11,826 bases of DNA. It comes from Candidatus Njordarchaeota archaeon. GTDB lineage: Archaea > Asgardarchaeota > Njordarchaeia > Njordarchaeales > Njordarchaeaceae. The notes beneath the pieces were generated by a model that did not search any database, had not been told where the DNA came from, and worked only from the letters and a program-made list of their open reading frames with translations. Each line of letters begins with the position of its first letter. Positions within the stretch are counted from its first letter, which is position 1. Both the position numbers and the translations under genes were made by a program. The stretch lies in assembly GCA_029856615.1 (NCBI GenBank), contig JAHKLF010000022.1:1-11826 (forward strand), written 5' to 3'. Below are positions 5,295 to 11,826 of the stretch, one piece after another.

Positions 5295-7383
5295 TAGTTA
5301 CATTGGTAACATTCTCTGAAGTTCTTATAAGTGGCGCGGTGATACGAGTCCTATAGATAACTTTGTAAAGTTTAACTCTCCCATTAGGACTTCTAACTAG
5401 CAATTTAAAGTACTTTAATTTAAGTGGATAAAACTCCATTGCGCGTTCTGATAGACCCTCTTCACCCAAATCAGAAACCCACTTGCTTACGATCTTATCC
5501 GCTTCTTTATATGCAATTAGCCTCCATAATACACTGTGGAAGAAAGGCTCCTTATATCTCGATGTCTTATTATTGAAATATTCCCTCTCAGTCACATTGT
5601 ATTGTGGTGCATGCTTGTTAGCTATTCTTATCATCCATATGGCTTTATAGAGATCTACGTAGTACACGACGACATATTTCACATTATATTTCTTCATTAA
5701 TGCTATAGATTTTTCTTCAGGCAACATTAGCATAGCCCCTATAACGCCCATTTGCGTCGAATTCGTTGTAGCATTATCAACAAGTACCGTGACATTGGCA
5801 TACACTTCTAGTCTATATCCATAATCCCACCAAGAAAGCACAACATCCGTTCTTTTTGCATGCGCCCTCAAATATTGGAAAACATATAATTCATCAGGAT
5901 CAATATCATATCCGCCAATGAATTTAGTGGCTTCCACCCCATTATATATACTGACAACCAGAAGAAGACCTATGAGCAGATATGCTACAACGGCCTCACC
6001 ACGAGGCATTCTGACCTCTCCAATGCGAACTCTAACTGGTTTAATCCTATGAATAATCCATTCTCCCCTTAAAGCACGCGCGAAGGGATCTAATAAATAA
6101 TCTATTCCGATTCCAGCACCTATAGCCAATAACGGAGCTCCAACGACTATGTATCTAGATATACTGGCGGAGAAGTAAAAGCCAGTAAGCACAATCAATA
6201 AAAGCAAAAGATGCAATGGATCCCTCCTTTCTATTGCATAATACGCTCCAATAGGTGCAAAGATAGTAGCCATGAAGGCACCCATAAATATTACTGCCCA
6301 GGCTGCTGGCTGATTTTCGCTTACACTACTAAAAGTAGGCAGTGCTTTACGTAACGCTGGATTTATTACACTTGCAAATTTTGCTCCCAAAGCCGTAAGT
6401 TGTCCCGTAGCATACAAGTATAGAATTCCAAAAATGATTATTATTGAGCCCCCTGCGAGCATTTTCATGTAAGCTTCTCTCCTCCCACCTGCCAGTATTT
6501 GGCTGAGGTAAGACGCTAGCAAATCTATAATAGTGAGGAATAAGACGCCAAGCACCAGCATACCTTCGCTACTTAACAAAATTCCATAGTTTCTAGGAAG
6601 CACTACAGCCATGCCTAATCCAACACTCATTGTAAGAGAATACGCTATTGCTATGTTATTATTTAACCTATTCGATATTATTAGGATGAGGACAAATAAG
6701 GCTAATAATCCATATAGATATCTATACACCCCCCACGTCCATCCAAGAATTCCAAGCGTGATTCCCGCTAACATAGATAGAGGAATAGATCCCCTTTTCG
6801 ATGCCAAAATGAATAACCATAATGTAAGTAAAATCAGAAATATTCCGACGGATTCGTTATCAAAGAACCCCGCTATCGTTCTTTGGATCATTCCTGGGCT
6901 TATCGCTGCTAAAAATGCCGCATATAAGGCGGCTCGATTTCCTTTAAATTCTTTAGCTATTCCGTACACTAGTAGAGTAGCTAGAGCTCCAAAGAATGGC
7001 GGCATCAATGTTGCTATTACTAATAGATCAACTCTTATACCCAAAAGTAATAGGAATGTGTGAATAATCACAGCGATCATCGGAATACCAATATATAATG
7101 CTGCCCAATTTCGCCCCCAGGGATACCATGAGAAATAGTCTATGTCACTTAAGAAAGCTTGTATTCCCTTCTCTTCGATATATTTAGCTGCGTAAAATTG
7201 GATAAAAGGGTCGTAAGCTCGAATTGAATAGCCCTGTCGAAATACCGGATACGTTCTGATTAAGAATGCGATTATAAAGATTCCCAGTAAGGAAAAAAAC
7301 CTTAAGGCCCCTTGTCTTGATATTTTGAAAGTCGCTAATGCTGCGGCAAGTTGCTCCGATATTTTAGACAAAAAGACCACCAT
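5185..7383 (-). CDS. aglB: Dolichyl-phosphooligosaccharide--protein oligosaccharyltransferase (AglB/STT3)
   Basis: Single-subunit membrane enzyme that transfers the lipid-linked glycan to Asn-X-Ser/Thr sequons of exported proteins on the outer membrane face. The 732-residue product has about 13 hydrophobic segments in the first 480 residues, then a soluble domain. Catalytic motifs are in order: the first loop RAYDPF (Asp58), the second metal motif FFDNES (Asp175, Glu177), the SVSE motif of external loop 5 (353-356) and the sequon-binding WWDYG (518-522). A candidate DK/MI-type helix reads MIRIANK (584-590). The protein carries several sequons of its own, including adjacent NVTNVT near residue 691. 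Family members usually end near the strand LYKVIYRT (about 672-679); here about 50 more residues follow, 36 of them coded opposite the tRNA thiolase. ATG 7383 follows GAGAG and has a good TATA box about 40 nt upstream. Confidence 0.93.
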   Translation of the reverse strand: MVVFLSKISEQLAAALATFKISRQGALRFFSLLGIFIIAFLIRTYPVFRQGYSIRAYDPFIQFYAAKYIEEKGIQAFLSDIDYFSWYPWGRNWAALYIGIPMIAVIIHTFLLLLGIRVDLLVIATLMPPFFGALATLLVYGIAKEFKGNRAALYAAFLAAISPGMIQRTIAGFFDNESVGIFLILLTLWLFILASKRGSIPLSMLAGITLGILGWTWGVYRYLYGLLALFVLILIISNRLNNNIAIAYSLTMSVGLGMAVVLPRNYGILLSSEGMLVLGVLFLTIIDLLASYLSQILAGGRREAYMKMLAGGSIIIIFGILYLYATGQLTALGAKFASVINPALRKALPTFSSVSENQPAAWAVIFMGAFMATIFAPIGAYYAIERRDPLHLLLLLIVLTGFYFSASISRYIVVGAPLLAIGAGIGIDYLLDPFARALRGEWIIHRIKPVRVRIGEVRMPRGEAVVAYLLIGLLLVVSIYNGVEATKFIGGYDIDPDELYVFQYLRAHAKRTDVVLSWWDYGYRLEVYANVTVLVDNATTNSTQMGVIGAMLMLPEEKSIALMKKYNVKYVVVYYVDLYKAIWMIRIANKHAPQYNVTEREYFNNKTSRYKEPFFHSVLWRLIAYKEADKIVSKWVSDLGEEGLSERAMEFYPLKLKYFKLLVRSPNGRVKLYKVIYRTRITAPLIRTSENVTNVTTNLADSYHQRFSGEKLGVRVPCKVHVSMETRRFYKN

Positions 7384-7416
7384 CTCTCGGTTTTAAAACA
7401 TCTCATACTATTCTCA

Positions 7417-7430
7417 TTCATATAAATTTT
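7417..7430 (-). promoter_or_regulatory. TATA box for aglB
   Basis: The minus-strand sequence AAAATTTATATGAA contains a good TATA core. It places initiation near 7397, only about 14 nt before the aglB ATG, consistent with a very short leader. Confidence 0.5.
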
Positions 7431-7786
7431 GCGTCAGAGAAAAATTTAGAAGCAGAAAACCGCGCCGTAATGTCTTGACTCCCTTTCTAAGTCTCTACTA
7501 CTATTAAAATTGAACTCTATTGGAAACAATATCTGGAAACCATATCAGCAGGCCAGACTCCGATCATTGCTGCTTCATTAAGCATTATGAGCTCGCAGCT
7601 CACCACTCAAGATCTTCATCATTATTTGAATTACTTAATCTTCTGTATAGGGGATTAGTATGCATTGATTTTAAAGAACTTACATTTGAGTATAAGCTTA
7701 AATATCATATGGTTTGTGATGAAACGTGAATATTAGAAATTGGTTTCAGATTCATGATCGCTTACGAAATTTAATCTTGGCATCCT
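7431..7786. other. Spacer between divergent aglB and PINA with no recognised gene
   Basis: About 355 bp between the two divergent promoters. I see no tRNA, no rRNA and no convincing protein. A 69-codon frame from a TTG at 7520 has no ribosome site and no family resemblance. Two small adjacent hairpins lie at 7572-7602: TGCTT..AAGCA, and TGAGC-TCGCA-GCTCA. On the minus strand these fall between a perfect C-box-like ATGATGA (opposite 7616-7622) and a CTGA (opposite 7545-7548). A lone C-box-like GTGATGA on the plus strand (7716-7722) has no partner. A small structured RNA is possible but not demonstrated. Confidence 0.5.
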
Positions 7787-7798
7787 ACTTTAAATATA
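7787..7798 (+). promoter_or_regulatory. TATA box for the PINA-csl4 operon
   Basis: ACTTTAAATATA closely matches the archaeal BRE/TATA consensus. Initiation near 7820 would give a leader of about 40 nt that carries GGTGA (7848-7852) 7 nt before the ATG at 7860. Confidence 0.55.
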
Positions 7799-7859
7799 CT
7801 TTAGGAAAAGTTGTTGTTCTTTAGAGAATATTGGATCACTTAAGTAGGGTGACATTAAT

Positions 7860-9515
7860 ATGGGCAACAATAATTCGAAGAGTGACCAGAAGAATAGGTA
7901 CATTATTGATTTAAGTTTGATTGTAAGCGGGGGGCTTAAGAGTATAAGGATACGAGAATTAATCAGAACAGGAGAATTTCTGATCCCGTGGGCAATAATA
8001 AATAAACTTAAGGATATGGCTGACAAGGGAATAGAAGATGGTCTTTTGGGCATTGAAGAGCTAGCTAAATTACGAGAAATGGGGGCTATAATAAGATACG
8101 TCCCGCATGACACTAAATATCCATCTTCAATTCCAGAAATCATATTAGGTTTAGCCAAAGATCTAAACGCTAAAGTGCTTACTAGTGATGCTGCTATTCA
8201 TAAGTTAGCGAAAATAGCAGGAATTGATTCCGAATTAATTACTTTAATATCAGAAGAGGAATTGCGTAAAATAAGGATAAGAGAATTCTTTGATGAGGAT
8301 ACCCTGTCAGTGCACCTTAAAGAAGGAGTTAAACCAATGGCAAAAAAAGGTACCCCTGGAAACTGGCGTTTTGTTCCTATAAGAGAAGAACCCATGACTA
8401 AACGGGAACTGGAATTAATAATTCGTGAGATCATAGAGGAAGCACGTAAACCTGGTGTTCGTGGATTTATTGAAGTGGAAAGACCTTCGAGCACGATAGT
8501 TCAGTTGGAAGACTTGCGAATTGTAATAACAAAGCCTCCATTTTCGGATGCCATAGAAATAACCGCTGTTAGACCCGTTAAGAGATTATCGTTAGAGGAC
8601 TATCGACTCCCCGAAAAATTGATAAAGCGTTTAACTTATAGAGCTGAAGGAATATTAATAGCCGGAGCTCCGGGACATGGGAAAACGACATTCGCACAAG
8701 CATTAGCGGAATTTTATAAGAGCTTAGGAAAAATTGTTAAAACTATAGAAGCCCCAAGAGATATGATTTTGTCTAAAGAGATAACTAGTTATTCGAAACA
8801 TTTTGGTACCTCTGAGGAAATTCATGACATTTTACTATTATCACGACCAGATTATACAATATTTGATGAAATGAGAAACCCAGAGGACTTTAAACTCTTC
8901 GCCGATCTCCGTTTAGCCGGAGTTGGTATGGTGGGAGTTGTTCATGCAACGTCAGCTGTTGATGCTATCCAACGCTTTATTGGCAAAGTAGAATTAGGAA
9001 TGATCCCCTCAATAATTGACACTGTGATATTTATGCATAAAGGCGAAGTAAACAAAGTGTTAGCCCTTAAAACTACTGTTAAAGTGCCACACGGCTTAGT
9101 TAGTGAAGACCTAGCAAGACCTGTTGTTGTCATATACGATTTTCTATCAGGCAAACCAATGTATGAAATTTACACCTTTGGAGAAAGAACATTCGTTGTA
9201 CCAGTGTCTCGGGAAGCTGCTAGGGAGCTCTATGGTGCTGAAGAAGAGATTATAGAAGCCCCCTCAAAACCGGGGGCACCTTTACCCTATGTCATACATG
9301 TGCGAAGAAAAGCGTATATATTCGACTTTGGGAGAGGAAAAGCAGGACGCACAGTTTCAGCATATCTTGGCTCACGATTTTTATTTGCAGACATCGTTGG
9401 AAAATCAGGAACTATCCGTATTGATAAGAGAAGCAAACTTGGTCGTATTGTGAAAGAAGCCATGGATCGCGGAGAAAGATTAACATTTTATGAAGAATCA
9501 GGGGGGGGATTATAG
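7860..9515 (+). CDS. pina: PIN-domain ATPase PINA (PilT/VirB11-type ATPase with KH domain)
   Basis: Archaeal hexameric ATPase family. The Sulfolobus member PINA binds the Holliday-junction nuclease Hjc and the helicase Hjm and drives branch migration. The 551-residue product has an N-terminal PIN domain (about 13-130), a linker, then a VirB11/PilT-like ATPase with Walker A GAPGHGKTT (269-277), Walker B YTIFDE (332-337) and the downstream 'VHATSAVDAIQRFIGKVELG' region. A C-terminal KH-like RNA/DNA-binding segment (about 475-545) contains FGRGKAGRTVSAY. In the PIN domain Asp17 and Asp110 (TSD) are present. The expected second acid reads Lys49 (INKLKDMADKG) and the third position reads Pro92-Glu93, so nuclease activity is doubtful. 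Its stop is 1 nt from the csl4 start, so the two are co-translated from one operon. The link to recombination is transferred from the family, not shown here. Confidence 0.88.
   Translation: MGNNNSKSDQKNRYIIDLSLIVSGGLKSIRIRELIRTGEFLIPWAIINKLKDMADKGIEDGLLGIEELAKLREMGAIIRYVPHDTKYPSSIPEIILGLAKDLNAKVLTSDAAIHKLAKIAGIDSELITLISEEELRKIRIREFFDEDTLSVHLKEGVKPMAKKGTPGNWRFVPIREEPMTKRELELIIREIIEEARKPGVRGFIEVERPSSTIVQLEDLRIVITKPPFSDAIEITAVRPVKRLSLEDYRLPEKLIKRLTYRAEGILIAGAPGHGKTTFAQALAEFYKSLGKIVKTIEAPRDMILSKEITSYSKHFGTSEEIHDILLLSRPDYTIFDEMRNPEDFKLFADLRLAGVGMVGVVHATSAVDAIQRFIGKVELGMIPSIIDTVIFMHKGEVNKVLALKTTVKVPHGLVSEDLARPVVVIYDFLSGKPMYEIYTFGERTFVVPVSREAARELYGAEEEIIEAPSKPGAPLPYVIHVRRKAYIFDFGRGKAGRTVSAYLGSRFLFADIVGKSGTIRIDKRSKLGRIVKEAMDRGERLTFYEESGGGL
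9501..9508 (+). repeat. G8 homopolymer at the PINA/csl4 junction
   Basis: Eight consecutive G in an AT-rich context form the last Gly codons of PINA and also supply a G-rich ribosome site 8 nt before the csl4 ATG. The csl4 frame is open through the run back to 9490, so loss of one G in the transcript would fuse the two proteins in frame. Confidence 0.7.
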
Positions 9516-9516
9516 A

Positions 9517-10161
9517 ATGGAGGAAAAGCTTAATAAAAAACGATTAGTTGTTCCTGGAGAATTCATAGCAGATGTCCGTGAAGTGATACCAGGAGAAGGA
9601 ACTTATGTGCTTAACGGCAAAGTATACTCACTCTTTCTCGGAGAATTAATATATGACTCTTCAAAGCATTTAGTTAGTGTAAAACCTATCAAATATGTAA
9701 TCTACCCAAAAAAAGGAGATATCGTACTCGGGGAAATAATTTCCGCAGGGGCAACAACAGCTACTATGAAAATATTATTTATAGTTAGAAAAATTAATGA
9801 TAATCCCGAGTTTACAATTTTACACACACCTTTTTCGGGCTTAATACATATCTCTCAGATAGGTGTTAGAACAGATAATGTAAGTAAAATACTAAAAAGC
9901 GGAGATAAAGTCTTAGGAATAATTACCGTCAGCAAGACTTCTCCTTTGGGAGTAAGCCTTATAGGGGAAGAATTTGGTGTCGTGGCCGCTAATTGCAGTA
10001 AGTGTGGAACAGCGCTCGTAAAGCAGTTGAACGTATTAATGTGTCCGCGATGTAAGAAACAGGATCCCAGAAAAATGTCTTCCTTATATGCTTATGAGAA
10101 ATTCACAGCACTATTTCATCTATATAAAGGGAAAAGATATATGCCGGCTGAAACGGAGTGA
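9517..10161 (+). CDS. csl4: Exosome RNA-binding subunit Csl4
   Basis: Cap subunit of the archaeal exosome. It sits on the Rrp41-Rrp42 ring, binds RNA entering for 3'-5' decay or tailing, and in archaea recruits DnaG. The 214-residue product has the N-terminal Csl4 domain (VVPGEFIADVREVIPGEGTY), a central S1 OB-fold (about 64-152; GDIVLGEII, SGLIHISQIG) and a C-terminal zinc ribbon (C160, C163, C176, C179). Length is slightly above the usual 180-200. The in-frame ATG at 9490 is inside PINA and precedes the conserved start, so ATG 9517 is chosen. It lies 1 nt after the PINA stop and 2 nt before the next gene. Confidence 0.93.
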   Translation: MEEKLNKKRLVVPGEFIADVREVIPGEGTYVLNGKVYSLFLGELIYDSSKHLVSVKPIKYVIYPKKGDIVLGEIISAGATTATMKILFIVRKINDNPEFTILHTPFSGLIHISQIGVRTDNVSKILKSGDKVLGIITVSKTSPLGVSLIGEEFGVVAANCSKCGTALVKQLNVLMCPRCKKQDPRKMSSLYAYEKFTALFHLYKGKRYMPAETE

Positions 10162-10163
10162 TA

Positions 10164-10427
10164 ATGATGAGCTATTCTAATAATTTATTAATACTTGTAA
10201 GATTAGGATTCTTACCACCTGATTTCAAATATAAAGACCTCGAAAAAACAATTTATTACCTACTATGGGAACACTTCAGACAAGTATGTTATTATGCAGA
10301 AATAAAATCTCTAACGCCTCCTAATATCCATTGCAAAAAAATTATGACGAAGTGCAACTTTGAAACTTGCCCGATAGTTGCCCGTGCTCTAAAAGATTAT
10401 GAGAGAAAAAGACGGAGCATTCCATAA
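10164..10427 (+). CDS. Small Cys-containing protein of unknown function in the exosome operon
   Basis: I do not recognise this 87-residue protein. It begins hydrophobic (LLILVRLGFLPPD), continues with an aromatic helix-like stretch (YYLLWEHFRQVCYY) and ends basic (KDYERKRRSIP). Four Cys stand at 42, 57, 64 and 69 in the arrangement C-x14-C-x6-C-x4-C, with His38 and His56 adjacent, so binding of zinc or a metal cluster is possible. A strong GGAGTGAT ribosome site spans the Csl4 stop. ATG 10164 is favoured (5-nt spacing from GGAG), with ATG 10167 as the alternative; GTG 10158 lies in the site. The tight coupling to csl4 suggests a role in RNA processing or translation. It does not look like RNA polymerase subunit L, a common archaeal neighbour of csl4. 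The stop codon abuts the stop of the opposite gene. Confidence 0.75.
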   Translation: MMSYSNNLLILVRLGFLPPDFKYKDLEKTIYYLLWEHFRQVCYYAEIKSLTPPNIHCKKIMTKCNFETCPIVARALKDYERKRRSIP

Positions 10428-11378
10428 CTATAAAAGTAAGTAACTAACGCAAATAACCGCTAATGCGAGGAAGATAGGGAGTGGAAGCGCAGGTAGTTCT
10501 CTGCCTCTATGTTTAAGTACGGCTTTTAATAAGATCTTAAGAGTTATTATAACACCGATTCCTAATGCAATTACTACAAATACAAACGTAATTAAACCAA
10601 AATAGACGAGCGAATATGCGATAGCCATCGAATAAAAGAAGATATCTCCTAAACCAAGAATGAAGATACTTCTCTTCTCATGATTTACAGTAGGTTTTAT
10701 CATACCTTCTAACTCATGCGTAATTTTTTTAAGAGGACCTTTAAAAACGGCATAGATATCATATATAGCGAAACCAAACATCACTATTATCGGTGTTAAA
10801 AAGCCAGTATATAGTCCTAGTAGGACTCCAGACCATGATACCGTGGTTAATAACATAATATTTCTATATCTGACAAACTTTGTCGACACCAATACTAGTA
10901 TCTGCATTATAAAGAAGAAGACAAAGATGATGATAATGATGTATCCAAAAAGAAATTCAATTACATTAAGTATGAAGTACGCATTAAACCCATTTGCTAT
11001 TATAAATGCAATTATATAAAGCCAAATCGGAATTATAATTGATGCGATTGAGCCGCTTAAAAACGCTAGAAGAGTTATCCCTAATATCTCAAGTATGTTA
11101 AATTTCTTCATTTTTATGAATAGATAAATCAGAAGTGTGTAAAGAATGACTATCGATAGAAAGATGATTAAATTGAGAAAAGCTGCACTTCCACCAAATT
11201 CACTTTCTTTAAAAAAAGCCGCTTCCTCGCCTTTACCGAGAACAAGCGCCGCTATTATGCTTAGAAAAACATTTAATGCAAATACCTTTCCGAATAACTT
11301 TAATATGATATTTTCTTCCCTCTTCGGCAATTCGTAGATAAGCGCCGGAAACCACTTTGTAATGCTTGTATCCTCCAT
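10428..11378 (-). CDS. Presenilin/SPP-like intramembrane aspartyl protease (A22 family homologue, PSH)
   Basis: Multi-pass membrane protease related to presenilin and signal peptide peptidase, expected to cut transmembrane segments. The 316-residue product has about nine hydrophobic segments and the three diagnostic motifs in order: YD (Tyr206-Asp207) in helix 6, GLGD (242-245, catalytic Asp245) in helix 7, and PAL (296-298) in the last helix. Size matches archaeal PSH proteins such as the Methanoculleus enzyme of known structure. ATG 11378 begins MEDTSITKW and follows a moderate GAGG site. An in-frame upstream ATG at 11534 would add 52 residues coded wholly opposite the M24 gene and without family character, so it is rejected. 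The natural substrates are unknown. Confidence 0.88.
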   Translation of the reverse strand: MEDTSITKWFPALIYELPKREENIILKLFGKVFALNVFLSIIAALVLGKGEEAAFFKESEFGGSAAFLNLIIFLSIVILYTLLIYLFIKMKKFNILEILGITLLAFLSGSIASIIIPIWLYIIAFIIANGFNAYFILNVIEFLFGYIIIIIFVFFFIMQILVLVSTKFVRYRNIMLLTTVSWSGVLLGLYTGFLTPIIVMFGFAIYDIYAVFKGPLKKITHELEGMIKPTVNHEKRSIFILGLGDIFFYSMAIAYSLVYFGLITFVFVVIALGIGVIITLKILLKAVLKHRGRELPALPLPIFLALAVICVSYLLL

Positions 11379-11392
11379 TAACTTTGCCCTCT

Positions 11393-11397
11393 GGTGA
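11393..11397 (+). promoter_or_regulatory. Ribosome binding site deciding the M24 TTG start
   Basis: GGTGA lies 6 nt before TTG 11404. The frame's last upstream stop (TGA 11395-11397) is inside this site, so TTG 11404 is the only start upstream of the conserved region. Confidence 0.6.
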
Positions 11398-11403
11398 AAT
11401 TGC

Positions 11404-11826
11404 TTGGAATTATTGGAAAAAGTCACAAAATCACGAAAAGAAAAAGCAATAAGATTACTAAAAAATTTTGATGCCGATGGTTGGATTGTAATTTCATCTG
11501 GTAACGATCCAAATTTTGAATATCTGCTAGGCACTCGTGTCTACGGTACTTCCATTGCTTTTCTTACTGAAAGCGGCTTGAGTATTCTTGTGAGTAAACT
11601 AGAAGAAAGCATGGTTAAAATGCCTCACGTTGATCAAATAACTACTTACTATGGATCAAAAGAATTTATTAATGGGCTCATAAACCTTATTTCAACCGTC
11701 CGGGGTGGTAAATTACTGGTGAATATAGCACCTCCCATGTTAGCGCCATATGCTTCGAGAATCTTTTATGGGCATGCAAAACTATTGCAGAATATGGCTG
11801 AAATATACGGCATCACATTATTATCC
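11404..11826 (+). CDS. M24-family Xaa-Pro peptidase, N-terminal domain (partial)
   Basis: The frame is open for 141 codons to the window edge. It reads as the creatinase-like N-terminal domain of Xaa-Pro dipeptidases and aminopeptidases. A first helix (ELLEKVTKSRKEKAIRLL) leads into 'NFDADGWIVISSGNDPNFEYLLGT', the family's 'DA.ii.s..N..YLtG' pattern. Strands with SIAFLTESGLSILVS and a KEFINGLINLI helix follow. The catalytic metal-binding domain would lie beyond the window, so activity cannot be judged. The start is TTG after GGTGA. The gene diverges from the presenilin homologue with 25 bp between the two start codons, so at least one promoter must lie within the other gene. Confidence 0.78.
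   Translation, partial: MELLEKVTKSRKEKAIRLLKNFDADGWIVISSGNDPNFEYLLGTRVYGTSIAFLTESGLSILVSKLEESMVKMPHVDQITTYYGSKEFINGLINLISTVRGGKLLVNIAPPMLAPYASRIFYGHAKLLQNMAEIYGITLLS

Noticed and set aside
5297..5310. Hairpin GTTAC-ATTG-GTAAC just after the thiolase stop
   Set aside because: It lies in aglB codons for the repeated NVTNVT sequons, has a short stem and no T run after it, and archaeal termination does not need hairpins.
6611..7063. 150-codon plus-strand frame opposite aglB
   Set aside because: It is the complement of strongly conserved AglB membrane segments and has no ribosome site or family resemblance.
7716..7722. Plus-strand C box GTGATGA
   Set aside because: No CTGA follows within a plausible distance, so a C/D guide RNA cannot be built.
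7520..7729. 69-codon plus-strand frame in the aglB-PINA spacer
   Set aside because: Starts at TTG without a ribosome site, has no recognisable domain, and its composition looks like translated non-coding DNA.
11379..11534. Longer N-terminus for the presenilin homologue
   Set aside because: The extra 52 residues lie opposite the well-supported M24 gene, and known homologues begin shortly before the first helix.

Overview
This window looks like chromosomal DNA of an AT-rich archaeon, most likely in the Thermoproteota/TACK group. Every recognisable gene belongs to the archaeal core: ribosomal proteins S24e and S27ae, topoisomerase VI subunit B, transcription cleavage factor TFS, a TtuA/Ncs6-type tRNA thiolase, the oligosaccharyltransferase AglB, the PIN-domain ATPase PINA, the exosome cap protein Csl4, a presenilin-type membrane protease and the start of an M24 (Xaa-Pro) peptidase. 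Shine-Dalgarno sites of the GGTG type about 6 nt from the start, TTG starts, TTTAAATA-like TATA boxes and U-tract terminators fit an archaeon. I cannot name the genus.

Left part (1-4280): a minus-strand block carries S24e, S27ae and, at the edge, the first codons of a further gene, possibly a membrane protein. Divergent from it, top6B is followed by a gene I read as a decayed asparagine-synthase-fold protein; no top6A is present. TFS follows with its own promoter. Middle part (4280-7430): a tRNA thiolase (+) and aglB (-) converge and overlap by 110 bp. The aglB terminator lies inside the coding sequence for the Lys/Glu linker of the thiolase. An almost empty spacer of about 350 bp then separates aglB from the next unit. 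Right part (7790-11826): PINA, csl4 and a small Cys-containing unknown form a tight plus-strand operon (gaps of 1 and 2 nt). The first junction carries a G8 run that could join PINA and Csl4 in frame by slippage. The unknown's stop codon directly abuts the stop of a presenilin homologue on the other strand. That gene diverges, across only 25 bp, from an M24 peptidase that runs off the window.

The genes are mostly information-processing functions (translation, DNA topology, transcript proofreading, tRNA modification, recombination, RNA decay), with two membrane or envelope functions (N-glycosylation, intramembrane proteolysis). I see no CRISPR array, insertion sequence, tRNA or rRNA. The best candidates for something undescribed are the degenerate asparagine-synthase-like protein next to top6B and the small Cys protein in the exosome operon. 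The overlapping layouts (thiolase linker/aglB terminator, PINA/Csl4 slip site) are the most unusual architectural features.
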